22,885 nucleotides of DNA from a virus, in IMG/VR virus record IMGVR_UViG_3300025276_000229, positions 1 to 22,885 of that record. The stretch is one strand, 5' to 3'. A model generated the notes under the pieces. The model did not search any database. It was not told where the DNA came from and saw only the letters and a list, made by a program, of their open reading frames with translations. Below are positions 7,472 through 12,893 of this stretch, piece after piece. The stretch's first letter is position 1. Every line of letters begins with the position of its first letter. The position numbers were made by a program, and so were the translations under genes.

Positions 7472-7801
7472 TTATTTGTTGCCGTCCATATCTCCTTCCT
7501 TGACAAAGATACCATCTATCATCTTGCCCTTGCGATCCTTGATGTCATTGTAAGCATGATTTAAACAGCCAGTAACCGTCAAACCATTACGGACTATGAT
7601 GTTGATTAACACAACCATGATGTCTCCAATGTCATCAATAGGTGACTGCTCCTTACAAATACTATCGGACAGTTCACCAACTTCCTGTATAAGTTTAAGC
7701 ACTTGATCCTTGTCGCTCGAACCATGAATAAGGTTACGGGCTAAGTGCCATGAAACTACCTGCTGTATTGCATGTTTAATATGAACTTCTTCTTGCATCA
7801 T
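7472..7801 (-). CDS. MazG-like nucleotide pyrophosphohydrolase
   Basis: The 109-aa product has the all-alpha NTP-PPase signature: LIQEVGELSDSICK (Glu40, Glu43) and, after a short loop, IDDIGDIMVVL (Asp57, Asp60), with the typical tail YNDIKDRKGKMIDGIFVKE. MazG-like proteins hydrolyse (d)NTPs to monophosphates; phage versions are thought to adjust the nucleotide pool, and earlier ideas of ppGpp removal remain unsettled. It overlaps the upstream 95-aa gene by 4 bases and lies just ahead of the SSB gene, consistent with a role in DNA-precursor metabolism. The two-helix motif is clear, so the family call is strong; the substrate is unknown. Confidence 0.9.
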   Translation of the reverse strand: MMQEEVHIKHAIQQVVSWHLARNLIHGSSDKDQVLKLIQEVGELSDSICKEQSPIDDIGDIMVVLINIIVRNGLTVTGCLNHAYNDIKDRKGKMIDGIFVKEGDMDGNK

Positions 7802-8085
7802 TCGCTCTCCCCCATCTTATAAATGTTGCCGTGCATTGTAGCGTACTGCTCAATAGCATCTTCAACAGCACTACGCTCATTCCGATCTACAAACTGTAGA
7901 CTTTCTGTTGCCGAAACAGGATACCCTATTGCTTGAACAAACGCCCTGAAATGCTCAAGAAGATCCTGTCTGTTCAAGTCCTGATCATAGATAGAGAACT
8001 CTACTGCTGCATCACTAGCTTCATCATCTAAAAAATCATACGGGTTCGCTTTTAAAACTATATAAGGCGTATCTCTAATCATCAC
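7798..8085 (-). CDS. Hypothetical protein (95 aa)
   Basis: An acidic soluble protein with YIVLKANPYDFLDDEASD near the start and a helical C-terminal half. Both ends overlap neighbouring genes by 4 bases (64-aa gene upstream, MazG-like gene downstream), which argues for a real, translationally coupled gene. I recognise no domain and propose no function. Confidence 0.75.
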   Translation of the reverse strand: MMIRDTPYIVLKANPYDFLDDEASDAAVEFSIYDQDLNRQDLLEHFRAFVQAIGYPVSATESLQFVDRNERSAVEDAIEQYATMHGNIYKMGESE

Positions 8086-8276
8086 TTCTTCCTCATGCTA
8101 ACCACTGTGTCGTACTCAGTGCTGTCGATTATGAATTTAATTACAGCTTGCTCTCTGACATTATACATTGAACATGCTGTACTGAGTGGAACCTTTCCCT
8201 CTACTACATCTGTTGCGGCCTTCGCTGTTGCTATAGCTTCGGCACTAGGATTACCTGACATGCTTTCTGCAAACAT
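8082..8276 (-). CDS. Small hypothetical protein with an HTH-like segment (64 aa)
   Basis: The segment from about residue 30 to 50 (PLSTACSMYNVREQAVIKFI) has the spacing of a short helix-turn-helix (helix, turn at Tyr-Asn-Val, helix), so a small DNA-binding role is possible but unproven. The start ATG at 8274-8276 follows GAGGTGATGT, directly after the stop of the 58-aa membrane protein gene, and the stop overlaps the next gene by 4 bases. No family is recognised. Confidence 0.72.
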   Translation of the reverse strand: MFAESMSGNPSAEAIATAKAATDVVEGKVPLSTACSMYNVREQAVIKFIIDSTEYDTVVSMRKK

Positions 8277-8284
8277 ACATCACC

Positions 8285-8461
8285 TCATGTTAATAAAAGT
8301 AATACAACTGTTAGGACATAGAAGATACCAAAGATCACAATGAATCTAGCGATCCTTACCTTCACGGGTGGTGCGGGATATTGCTCCAACACATTAGTCT
8401 TCACCCACTCTACCATCGCGGGGAAGATCCCGCTTAGAATTTCCTTTACTTTCTTGATCAT
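8285..8461 (-). CDS. Small single-pass membrane protein (58 aa)
   Basis: An ATG at 8459-8461 opens a 58-codon frame with an amphipathic, charged N-terminal half (MIKKVKEILSGIFPAMVEW) and one strongly hydrophobic C-terminal segment (about residues 40-57, IVIFGIFYVLTVVLLLL). Its start lies within the 59-aa gene in another frame (68-base overlap). The stop is 8 bases before the next start and its 3' end provides that gene's ribosome-binding site. An inner-membrane location is likely. It could be a lysis or exclusion accessory, but nothing shows this directly. Confidence 0.6.
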   Translation of the reverse strand: MIKKVKEILSGIFPAMVEWVKTNVLEQYPAPPVKVRIARFIVIFGIFYVLTVVLLLLT

Positions 8462-8573
8462 CTTTTAACTCCTTAAATTTCTTTCTGAATATAGCATCGA
8501 AGTTACTGTTGAACTTGTCAGCATTAGTCTTACGTTGTCTATCTCCTTTGCCACCATGCGTAGCATTACTCAT
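8394..8573 (-). CDS. Small basic phage protein of the THGGKGD type (59 aa)
   Basis: The product opens MSNATHGGKGDRQRKTNADK and continues FNSNFDAIFRKKF. The combination of a GGKGD(x)xR start and an NFDxIF segment recurs in many small phage proteins of unknown function, from memory, which supports a real gene. The C-terminus is charged and disordered and overlaps the start of the 58-aa membrane protein out of frame. No function is known. Confidence 0.68.
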   Translation of the reverse strand: MSNATHGGKGDRQRKTNADKFNSNFDAIFRKKFKELKDDQESKGNSKRDLPRDGRVGED

Positions 8574-8581
8574 AGTTGCAC

Positions 8582-8782
8582 CTACCTTGAAGGGATTTCA
8601 AGTTTCTTAGGTATCCATTCAAAGTGACCTGTCTTTGGCGAGAACCTAGCGCACTCAGTTTGAGCAGCATCATAACTCCAATTGTTCTGGACTGATATTG
8701 CCATCAGCATTGAACCACCCAACAGACCGAAAGAAAATGCAATCACTGCTAAACCTATATTAAAATTAGATGTATCAGGCAT
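8582..8782 (-). CDS. Small membrane protein (66 aa)
   Basis: One hydrophobic segment spans roughly residues 7-29 (IGLAVIAFSFGLLGGSMLMA), with a short polar N-terminus and a polar tail of about 37 residues ending in a basic stretch. I place the start at the second ATG (8780-8782): the ribosome-binding sequence AAGGAG is 7 bases ahead of it but only one base ahead of the first ATG (8786-8788). The N-terminal segment could be a membrane anchor or an uncleaved signal. It overlaps the upstream 87-aa gene slightly. Function unknown. Confidence 0.65.
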   Translation of the reverse strand: MPDTSNFNIGLAVIAFSFGLLGGSMLMAISVQNNWSYDAAQTECARFSPKTGHFEWIPKKLEIPSR

Positions 8783-9038
8783 CTTCATTCTCCTTAACTA
8801 TTGCCGGATGTTCCCGCTGTAAGCGAAGCCAGTCTTCTCTGCTTGGAGAAGGTGGTGACAGACTAGAATCACTCACCATATGTAGATCAAAGTGTATACT
8901 GATCTCATCATACAGTGCTTCCATAGACTCTACCTCATCGCAGTTTGGCTCAAAGCCTTGTATTGATTCTAATGCCTGTGCATTGATCGAGACATCTCGT
9001 AACATCATATAGAAATAATCTTTACGTTCACTCATCAT
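8775..9038 (-). CDS. Acidic hypothetical protein (87 aa)
   Basis: I choose the ATG at 9036-9038 (MMSERKDYFYMML...), which shares one base with the upstream stop codon (TAATG) and has AGAGGA 4 bases ahead; the longer frame starting at 9092 would run inside the upstream gene. The product is rich in Glu, Asp and Ser (DEVESMEALYDEISIHFDL) and carries a Pro/Ser patch (LSPPSPSREDW). No family is recognised. Confidence 0.72.
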   Translation of the reverse strand: MMSERKDYFYMMLRDVSINAQALESIQGFEPNCDEVESMEALYDEISIHFDLHMVSDSSLSPPSPSREDWLRLQREHPAIVKENEDA

Positions 9039-9241
9039 TAATCCTCTGGTAAGAAACACTGTCCAAATGTTATAACACAGAAAGGCAAACAAATTACTGC
9101 GCCTTCAAACTGTGCCGCCTCATACTTATCACTGTCTGCTATTGTAATCCATACTGCTCTGCTATCAGTAAACTCTAAGTCAATACCTACACCGTTCCGC
9201 AGATTGAAACTCAGGTGATAGTCTCCAAAGTTCTTAGTCAT
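9038..9241 (-). CDS. Hypothetical protein (67 aa)
   Basis: A short, mostly beta-like product (DYHLSFNLRNGVGIDLEFTD, then AVICLPFCVITFGQCF). It overlaps the upstream gene by 4 bases and the downstream gene by 1 base, supporting coupled translation. No family is recognised and nothing indicates a function. Confidence 0.68.
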   Translation of the reverse strand: MTKNFGDYHLSFNLRNGVGIDLEFTDSRAVWITIADSDKYEAAQFEGAVICLPFCVITFGQCFLPED

Positions 9242-9465
9242 ACTACTTTCCTTTTATTAAAGTTATTGATGTACTCACCAACAGTTAGGTCAGATGATTC
9301 TATTTTAGATGTAACTGCCACCCATTCCTTGACACTCCACTTAGCTTTCTCGCCTGCCACAATGTCTAGCACTGCATCTTGTAGCTGACTAGGTTTGTCT
9401 AGAATATAGCGCACCTTTCGATGCGCCAGTGAATCTATACTAAAAGGTTTCGAGGGTATCTGCAT
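9238..9465 (-). CDS. Hypothetical protein (75 aa)
   Basis: A small, slightly basic helical product containing SLAHRKVRYILDKPSQLQDA and KWSVKEWVAVTSKIESSD. It begins 1 base after the end of the DUF932 gene and overlaps the next start by 4 bases, so it is probably co-translated with them from the 10.5-kb promoter. No domain is recognised. Confidence 0.7.
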   Translation of the reverse strand: MQIPSKPFSIDSLAHRKVRYILDKPSQLQDAVLDIVAGEKAKWSVKEWVAVTSKIESSDLTVGEYINNFNKRKVV

Positions 9466-9466
9466 A

Positions 9467-10432
9467 CTAAGCCGCCTTCATAAAGTAATTACTTTGAACA
9501 GCCTGACGTACTGTCTGCTGTCTGTCGTTCTGGATAGACGCAATGTTAGCTTGGCTTGTATCCCGCGAAGCACTTGCATGAGTTGACCAGTCAGTCAGTG
9601 CATTGTACACCGCCCAGTAGTTATGTCCAAGGCGTTTAGAATATACATTCTTATATATATTCCAGATGTATTCTAGTTGAAGGTTACGTCTAGGCATCTC
9701 AGCTATGCTACTTTCTATATGGACTTGGTTGTTTGTGCCGTCCAACAGACCTGACGTAGCCGTCCCACACTTCAACGCCTCTGCAAAGAACCTGAAGGCA
9801 GTCTCCATGTTGCAGTCTGTACCGTGCCACTTCTGCCAGAGGTCACGCTCATTGTGAAAGACCCCCAAAGACTTGGTGATAATCCTACCGCCCCGCTCAA
9901 TGTCTAGTGACTGAGTGTGCTTGGCTTTATATACAGCCACCTCACCGCCCACAAATACCTGAAGATTAGTACACGCCATCTGTATTGCCGCCGCACTGAT
10001 CATCAACGGCCATGTGCCATCGGTAGATGAGATAGATAACAGGCTCAGAGATGCGCTGTCACCGTCACTGGTGGTGTAGGTATGCTCTGGCAAAGTGTAC
10101 TTGACGAACACACGCGCCCCGTTATGAGATGTCCTGATTGTTTCCTGCATGTTATTAATAGACAGGTCAGACCGCTCAATGATATTGCGGGTAACATCAA
10201 TCAGATGCTTCGGTGCAACAGGTGCATACTTGTGGCCGTGAATACCTAACTCAGCCCCAGTATCGGTGCGATAGATAACAGACTTGGAGCTTTGATAGTT
10301 TACATACGCCCCCTCCCCTAGATTATACATCAAAGGCGTGACACCTATATCAAAGTCGGCTGATCCATAACCTCCATCTCTTATGGCTGTGAGTGCTGTG
10401 TTGTTTGCAAACATCGGTGTAATATTATTCAT
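9467..10432 (-). CDS. DUF932 family protein (phage/plasmid-type)
   Basis: The 321-aa product has the features of DUF932 proteins found in phages and plasmids: an N-terminal LGIHGHKYAPV block (about residues 62-72), an RVFVKYTLPEH strand region (about 107-117), a GTWPLMISAAAIQMACTNL block (about 139-157, the counterpart of the family's conserved N/C-containing helix) and a long helical C-terminal half. The biochemical role of the family is not established; a link to DNA or antirestriction functions has been suggested but is not proven. TTTTTGGAGATACAAA precedes the ATG. It is the first gene after a 169-bp gap with a strong promoter, so it may be highly expressed. Confidence 0.82.
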   Translation of the reverse strand: MNNITPMFANNTALTAIRDGGYGSADFDIGVTPLMYNLGEGAYVNYQSSKSVIYRTDTGAELGIHGHKYAPVAPKHLIDVTRNIIERSDLSINNMQETIRTSHNGARVFVKYTLPEHTYTTSDGDSASLSLLSISSTDGTWPLMISAAAIQMACTNLQVFVGGEVAVYKAKHTQSLDIERGGRIITKSLGVFHNERDLWQKWHGTDCNMETAFRFFAEALKCGTATSGLLDGTNNQVHIESSIAEMPRRNLQLEYIWNIYKNVYSKRLGHNYWAVYNALTDWSTHASASRDTSQANIASIQNDRQQTVRQAVQSNYFMKAA

Positions 10433-10465
10433 TTTGTATCTCCAAAAATTAAGTTTGATTTGAGG

Positions 10466-10493
10466 TTGACAACATTTGAACCTGCATTATAAT
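10466..10493 (+). promoter_or_regulatory. Plus-strand promoter interlocked with the DUF932 promoter (antisense)
   Basis: On the plus strand TTGACA (10466-10471) and TATAAT (10488-10493) are perfect hexamers 16 bp apart. The -10 shares four bases with the opposing -10. No plus-strand gene follows for 5.7 kb, so the product would be antisense to the genes at 10602-11113 or a short non-coding RNA. Activity is inferred from sequence only. Confidence 0.6.
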
Positions 10494-10515
10494 CCTTATA
10501 AGGTTCCAAAGTCAA
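10486..10515 (-). promoter_or_regulatory. Strong sigma-70 promoter for the DUF932 operon
   Basis: On the minus strand TTGACT (10510-10515) and a perfect TATAAT (10486-10491) are 18 bp apart. The spacer contains the perfect palindrome CCTTATAAGG (10494-10503), a possible operator. Transcription would start near 10479, giving a leader of about 47 bases before the DUF932 start. Confidence 0.8.
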
Positions 10516-10525
10516 CTAAGCTAAT

Positions 10526-10572
10526 ATTAGATCTTATGAGTAATCTTTATAAACATTCTCATAAGATCTAAT
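10526..10572. repeat. 15-bp perfect inverted repeat upstream of the DUF932 promoter
   Basis: Arms ATTAGATCTTATGAG (10526-10540) and its exact complement (10558-10572) are separated by 17 bases. The left arm overlaps a second palindrome, CTAATATTAG (10521-10530). No T-run follows on either strand, so an intrinsic terminator is unlikely; an operator, or an RNA hairpin in the plus-strand transcript, is more plausible. Confidence 0.75.
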
Positions 10573-10601
10573 CAAGGTTTAAAAGGACTTTAAAGTACCA
10601 C

Positions 10602-10835
10602 TCAGCCCTCATCCTGCACCGCTTCTTCCTTGACTATCAACTCTGCTGACACAGGTGTTGTCTCAACCACCATGATCTCAGACTTGACATAGTTCTTACG
10701 CATCTTAGTGTCGTTGGCATACGCCTGCGCTTCTTCAGGACTAGCCGCAGGTATCGTTATATAATAGCCCAACAATTCAGACATAAGAACTTTGTAGTTA
10801 TGTACTGGTTGATCTAAATCCATTGCTTTTTTCAT
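10602..10835 (-). CDS. Hypothetical protein (77 aa)
   Basis: The product contains YKVLMSELLGYYITIPAASP followed by EEAQAYANDTKMRK and an acidic C-terminus. The pattern (a short strand, a helix with Ala/Glu, a second strand) resembles small phage proteins of unknown function that modulate or decorate other complexes, but no family can be named. It overlaps the 93-aa gene by 4 bases and is the last gene before the 10.5-kb control region. Confidence 0.7.
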   Translation of the reverse strand: MKKAMDLDQPVHNYKVLMSELLGYYITIPAASPEEAQAYANDTKMRKNYVKSEIMVVETTPVSAELIVKEEAVQDEG

Positions 10836-11113
10836 GCTCCATACTCCTTATAGTCTGGATCTATTTTAGTTAGAGGTACTCGAAGCCATTTGTCCATAAG
10901 TATCTCTGACTCTGTACTCAGCTTCAGTGGCGTTGGTACTACCATCGGCGGTAACAACAGTTCATCTGTCATCTTACCGTAGCGATAGAGCCTAGCATTT
11001 ATCCTGCCAATGCTTGTGCCACTGGCCTCTGAATACTCCCGCGAGTTATACCACTTGCCTGTTACTAACTTTGGATGAGTCCCAAAGAACTGCACCTTCC
11101 TAGCTGTTATCAT
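10832..11113 (-). CDS. Hypothetical protein with a possible DNA-binding segment (93 aa)
   Basis: Residues 20-50 (KWYNSREYSEASGTSIGRIN) look like a winged-helix or excisionase-type HTH: a helix, a turn at Ser-Gly-Thr, and a recognition helix followed by ARLYRYGKM. The rest is a Pro/Leu-rich tail (LLLPPMVVPTPLKL). The start has a good ribosome-binding site (TAGGAGAAGCAA). The DNA-binding idea is an inference from this local pattern; the protein is otherwise unrecognised. Confidence 0.72.
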   Translation of the reverse strand: MITARKVQFFGTHPKLVTGKWYNSREYSEASGTSIGRINARLYRYGKMTDELLLPPMVVPTPLKLSTESEILMDKWLRVPLTKIDPDYKEYGA

Positions 11114-11234
11114 TTGCTTCTCCTAAAAAAGTTATTATATAAAATAAACCACCGCGCTGTCCAATCTTATGCGCGTCTTCTAAAGTGTTGGCGTACTCCG
11201 TACACCCCTGCTCTGTCCAGTTGACTGCCCACAT
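11100..11234 (-). CDS. Very small hypothetical protein (44 aa)
   Basis: An ATG at 11232-11234 opens MWAVNWTEQGCTEYANTLED and runs 44 codons to TAG at 11100-11102, overlapping the next gene by 14 bases. It begins 2 bases after the stop of the 119-aa gene, with GGGG 8 bases upstream. Its end carries the ribosome-binding site of the next gene. The close packing suggests it is real; the function is unknown. Confidence 0.55.
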   Translation of the reverse strand: MWAVNWTEQGCTEYANTLEDAHKIGQRGGLFYIITFLGEANDNS

Positions 11235-11236
11235 AT

Positions 11237-11596
11237 CTAGTACCCCGCTGTTGTAGTGAATGTTAGGTTGCTTACTGCTTCATCAACTAGTCTACCTACC
11301 ATGTCTTCTATTAAAGCTTCGTTATTCTCAGCACCACTATCATCTTGTAGTTCACTGACTCTAGCATTTAAAGTATCAATAGATTCCAATGCAGTGTTTA
11401 GCTTCCATTCTAATGTCGCAATTCTATTAGCATCCCGCACCGCTACTGTCTCGTTTCCATGCGCTCTTTCTTTTAGAGCATCAGCTTTCTCACTCAGCTT
11501 CCGAATAAAACTCTCTCGATAATTCACATCGACTTGAATTCTATCATCGAGATATTTCTTTATTACTACGTCTAGTTCCTGCATTAAGTTATTCAT
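11237..11596 (-). CDS. Hypothetical coiled-coil protein (119 aa)
   Basis: The product is almost entirely helical, with heptad-like hydrophobic spacing from about residue 30 to 85 (ADALKERAHGNETV, then ATLEWKLNTALESIDTLNAR and VSELQDD). An oligomeric coiled coil is likely. The start (11594-11596) has TTGGAG 7 bases upstream, within the direct repeat that also flanks the Mom-like gene; the gene begins 1 base after that gene's end. No family is recognised. Confidence 0.72.
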   Translation of the reverse strand: MNNLMQELDVVIKKYLDDRIQVDVNYRESFIRKLSEKADALKERAHGNETVAVRDANRIATLEWKLNTALESIDTLNARVSELQDDSGAENNEALIEDMVGRLVDEAVSNLTFTTTAGY

Positions 11597-11597
11597 T

Positions 11598-12203
11598 TCA
11601 CTTCTCCAATTTTAAGTTTGATTGCCCGCCTAACATTAATGCTTTTGGGTAAGGTTGAATCGCATAGTTTAACGATTTTATGTACATTTTCTTTTGTTTT
11701 TTACTGCAAACAAAAATAACATACCGATGTTTTGGACTCCTGTAAACCCTGTTTTGCTTGTCTCCTAAACTATGTCTACTATGCTTTCCGTTTGCGGACG
11801 CTTGGTCTGTCCTCCCTTTGGTTGTGCCTGTAAATAAAAAGTTAGTAGCTTGATACACTACGCCACAATGGTTCTGAGCGGTGTCGGCATAGCTAACTAC
11901 TATTTTAGGTTTCGGTAACAGCTTTAGCGAGTTACTTATAAGGTAGCTTGCTTCGTTTTTCTCGTTGTTTATCAGCACTAACCTGTTTAACTCAATGACA
12001 TCTTGTTTATATTCAACTCCGCAAATCCCTTTGCATAGAAAAGGTGACGCAGGTGATCCGTAAGTGACAATGCCAATGATTTTATTGTCTTTAAATAAAC
12101 CATAAGCAAAAGAAATAGAAGGCATCCGTCCTGCATAATGCACGTTTAAAATTAAATCTTTTGTTTGCTCATAGGATATCTGTTTAATCTCTAAATCTTT
12201 CAT
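11598..12203 (-). CDS. Mom-like DNA-modification protein (GNAT-fold adenine modification)
   Basis: The 201-aa product resembles the Mom family of phage Mu and its relatives: HYAGRMPSISFAYGLFKD near the N-terminus, an IGIVTYGSPAS strand region (about 43-53), ELNRLVL (71-77), then SYADTAQNHCGVVYQATNF (104-122, with Asp107, His112, Gly114, Tyr117) and FTGTTKGRTD. In Mu, Mom converts adenine in DNA to a carbamoylmethyl form that blocks many restriction enzymes; here protection from host restriction is the inferred role. The gene is richer in Lys/Asn codons than its neighbours. Its last residues (KALMLGG, then QSNLKLEK) copy the end of the upstream gene plus the following spacer, see the direct repeats. 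Residue-level catalysis is not tested here. Confidence 0.82.
   Translation of the reverse strand: MKDLEIKQISYEQTKDLILNVHYAGRMPSISFAYGLFKDNKIIGIVTYGSPASPFLCKGICGVEYKQDVIELNRLVLINNEKNEASYLISNSLKLLPKPKIVVSYADTAQNHCGVVYQATNFLFTGTTKGRTDQASANGKHSRHSLGDKQNRVYRSPKHRYVIFVCSKKQKKMYIKSLNYAIQPYPKALMLGGQSNLKLEK
11605..11642. repeat. Direct repeat copy A, 3' end of the Mom-like gene
   Basis: This 38-base segment matches 12215-12252 at 33 of 38 positions in the same orientation. Here it encodes the last codons of the Mom-like protein and includes the ribosome-binding sequence of the next gene. The pairing with copy B brackets the Mom-like gene. Confidence 0.85.
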
Positions 12204-12214
12204 GCTAATACCAT

Positions 12215-12252
12215 TCCAATTTTAAGTTTAATCACCCGACTAACATCAATGC
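12215..12252. repeat. Direct repeat copy B, end of the 67-aa gene and Mom leader
   Basis: This copy covers the last codons (ALMLVG and stop) of the 67-aa gene and the spacer ahead of the Mom-like gene. Compared with copy A, the TGA stop reads CAA (Gln) there, so the frame continues in the Mom-like gene. Confidence 0.85.
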
Positions 12253-12435
12253 CTTGAGTGCTGACTCATATGACATAAACAATGGACTACCGTAATTGTC
12301 CTGACCCACGTAATAGCTATTAGCTATAGGTTCGTGAGCCGCCCAAGCTTCTTTACTTACACCATGCACATGATACATGGGTACTACCCTACCTTTGTCG
12401 TAAACTTGTACAAGATCAATTGACATCATGCTCAT
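12232..12435 (-). CDS. Hypothetical protein (67 aa)
   Basis: A short protein with LVQVYDKGRVVPMYHVHGVS in the N-terminal half and YGSPLFMSYESALKALMLVG at the end. The start ATG has TTGGAG upstream and lies 16 bases from palindrome copy 1. Its terminal ALKALMLVG is echoed at the end of the Mom-like protein, through the direct repeats. No family recognised. Confidence 0.7.
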   Translation of the reverse strand: MSMMSIDLVQVYDKGRVVPMYHVHGVSKEAWAAHEPIANSYYVGQDNYGSPLFMSYESALKALMLVG

Positions 12436-12451
12436 TTTAACACTCCAATAT

Positions 12452-12466
12452 TTATAATAATTATAA
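12452..12466. repeat. Intercistronic palindrome, copy 1
   Basis: TTATAATAATTATAA, a dyad with 7-base arms around one base, containing TATAAT on both strands. It lies 16 bases ahead of the 67-aa gene, with a ribosome-binding sequence between. One of five exact copies plus one variant. Confidence 0.8.
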
Positions 12467-12486
12467 GGATTCCCAGAGGGGAACTC

Positions 12487-12672
12487 TCAATCAAACAACC
12501 TGTACCAACTACGAAGTTCCTCTGGCGATATCACCTTAACTGACCTCATGTTAGGGCGTAGCCTTGGATGATCGCCGTACTCAGCTTTCACTTTAGCCTG
12601 TGCTTCCGCTAATGTGTCGGCCATCACGGTATTCCAACCGCCCGAATCAAAATGGAATATAAAATCTTTCAT
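12487..12672 (-). CDS. Hypothetical protein (61 aa)
   Basis: The product (MKDFIFHFDSGGWNTVMADT, then LAEAQAKVKAEYGD) looks like a small alpha/beta protein in which a strand pair is followed by a helix, a common shape of tiny phage accessory proteins. Its start lies 1 base after the stop of the next upstream 61-aa gene, with GGAGAG upstream. Function unknown. Confidence 0.7.
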   Translation of the reverse strand: MKDFIFHFDSGGWNTVMADTLAEAQAKVKAEYGDHPRLRPNMRSVKVISPEELRSWYRLFD

Positions 12673-12673
12673 A

Positions 12674-12859
12674 TCAATCTCTCCAATCTGGTGTGATAGT
12701 ATCTATGGTGTAGCCTAGCTGTTCGATCAAGGCCAGTGCCTCCGGTGTTAATGTCTTGGTGCCTGCTATCTTGGCGAATGTCTCTGCGTTATTACACGCA
12801 GGATAGATAACCTTGCGCCCATAGCTATGCTTGACTGCAACCAGTATTGATTTGCTCAT
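12674..12859 (-). CDS. Conserved-looking small phage protein (61 aa)
   Basis: The product has an N-terminal strand (ILVAVKHSYGRKVIYPACNN) and then ETFAKIAGTKTLTPEALALI and LGYTIDTI. The IAGTKTLTPEAL core is a string I have seen in many small phage and prophage proteins of unknown function, so the gene is likely real and conserved. It starts 15 bases after palindrome copy 2 and is directly followed by the other 61-aa gene. Confidence 0.78.
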   Translation of the reverse strand: MSKSILVAVKHSYGRKVIYPACNNAETFAKIAGTKTLTPEALALIEQLGYTIDTITPDWRD

Positions 12860-12874
12860 TTTAATACTCCAATA

Positions 12875-12891
12875 TTATAATTAAATTATAA
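12875..12891. repeat. Intercistronic palindrome, copy 2 (variant)
   Basis: TTATAATTAAATTATAA, a 17-base variant with 8-base arms around one base. It begins 3 bases from the stop of the GP88-like gene and ends 15 bases ahead of the 61-aa gene start. Confidence 0.75.
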
Positions 12892-12893
12892 TT

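Noticed and set aside
9039-9092. Upstream start extending the 87-aa protein to 105 residues
   Set aside because: The extension runs inside the upstream gene in another frame, while ATG 9036-9038 has a good ribosome-binding sequence and a one-base stop/start overlap.
12468-12481. Stem TTCCC-AGAG-GGAA as a terminator
   Set aside because: The stem is only about 5 bp and no proper T-run follows on the minus strand.
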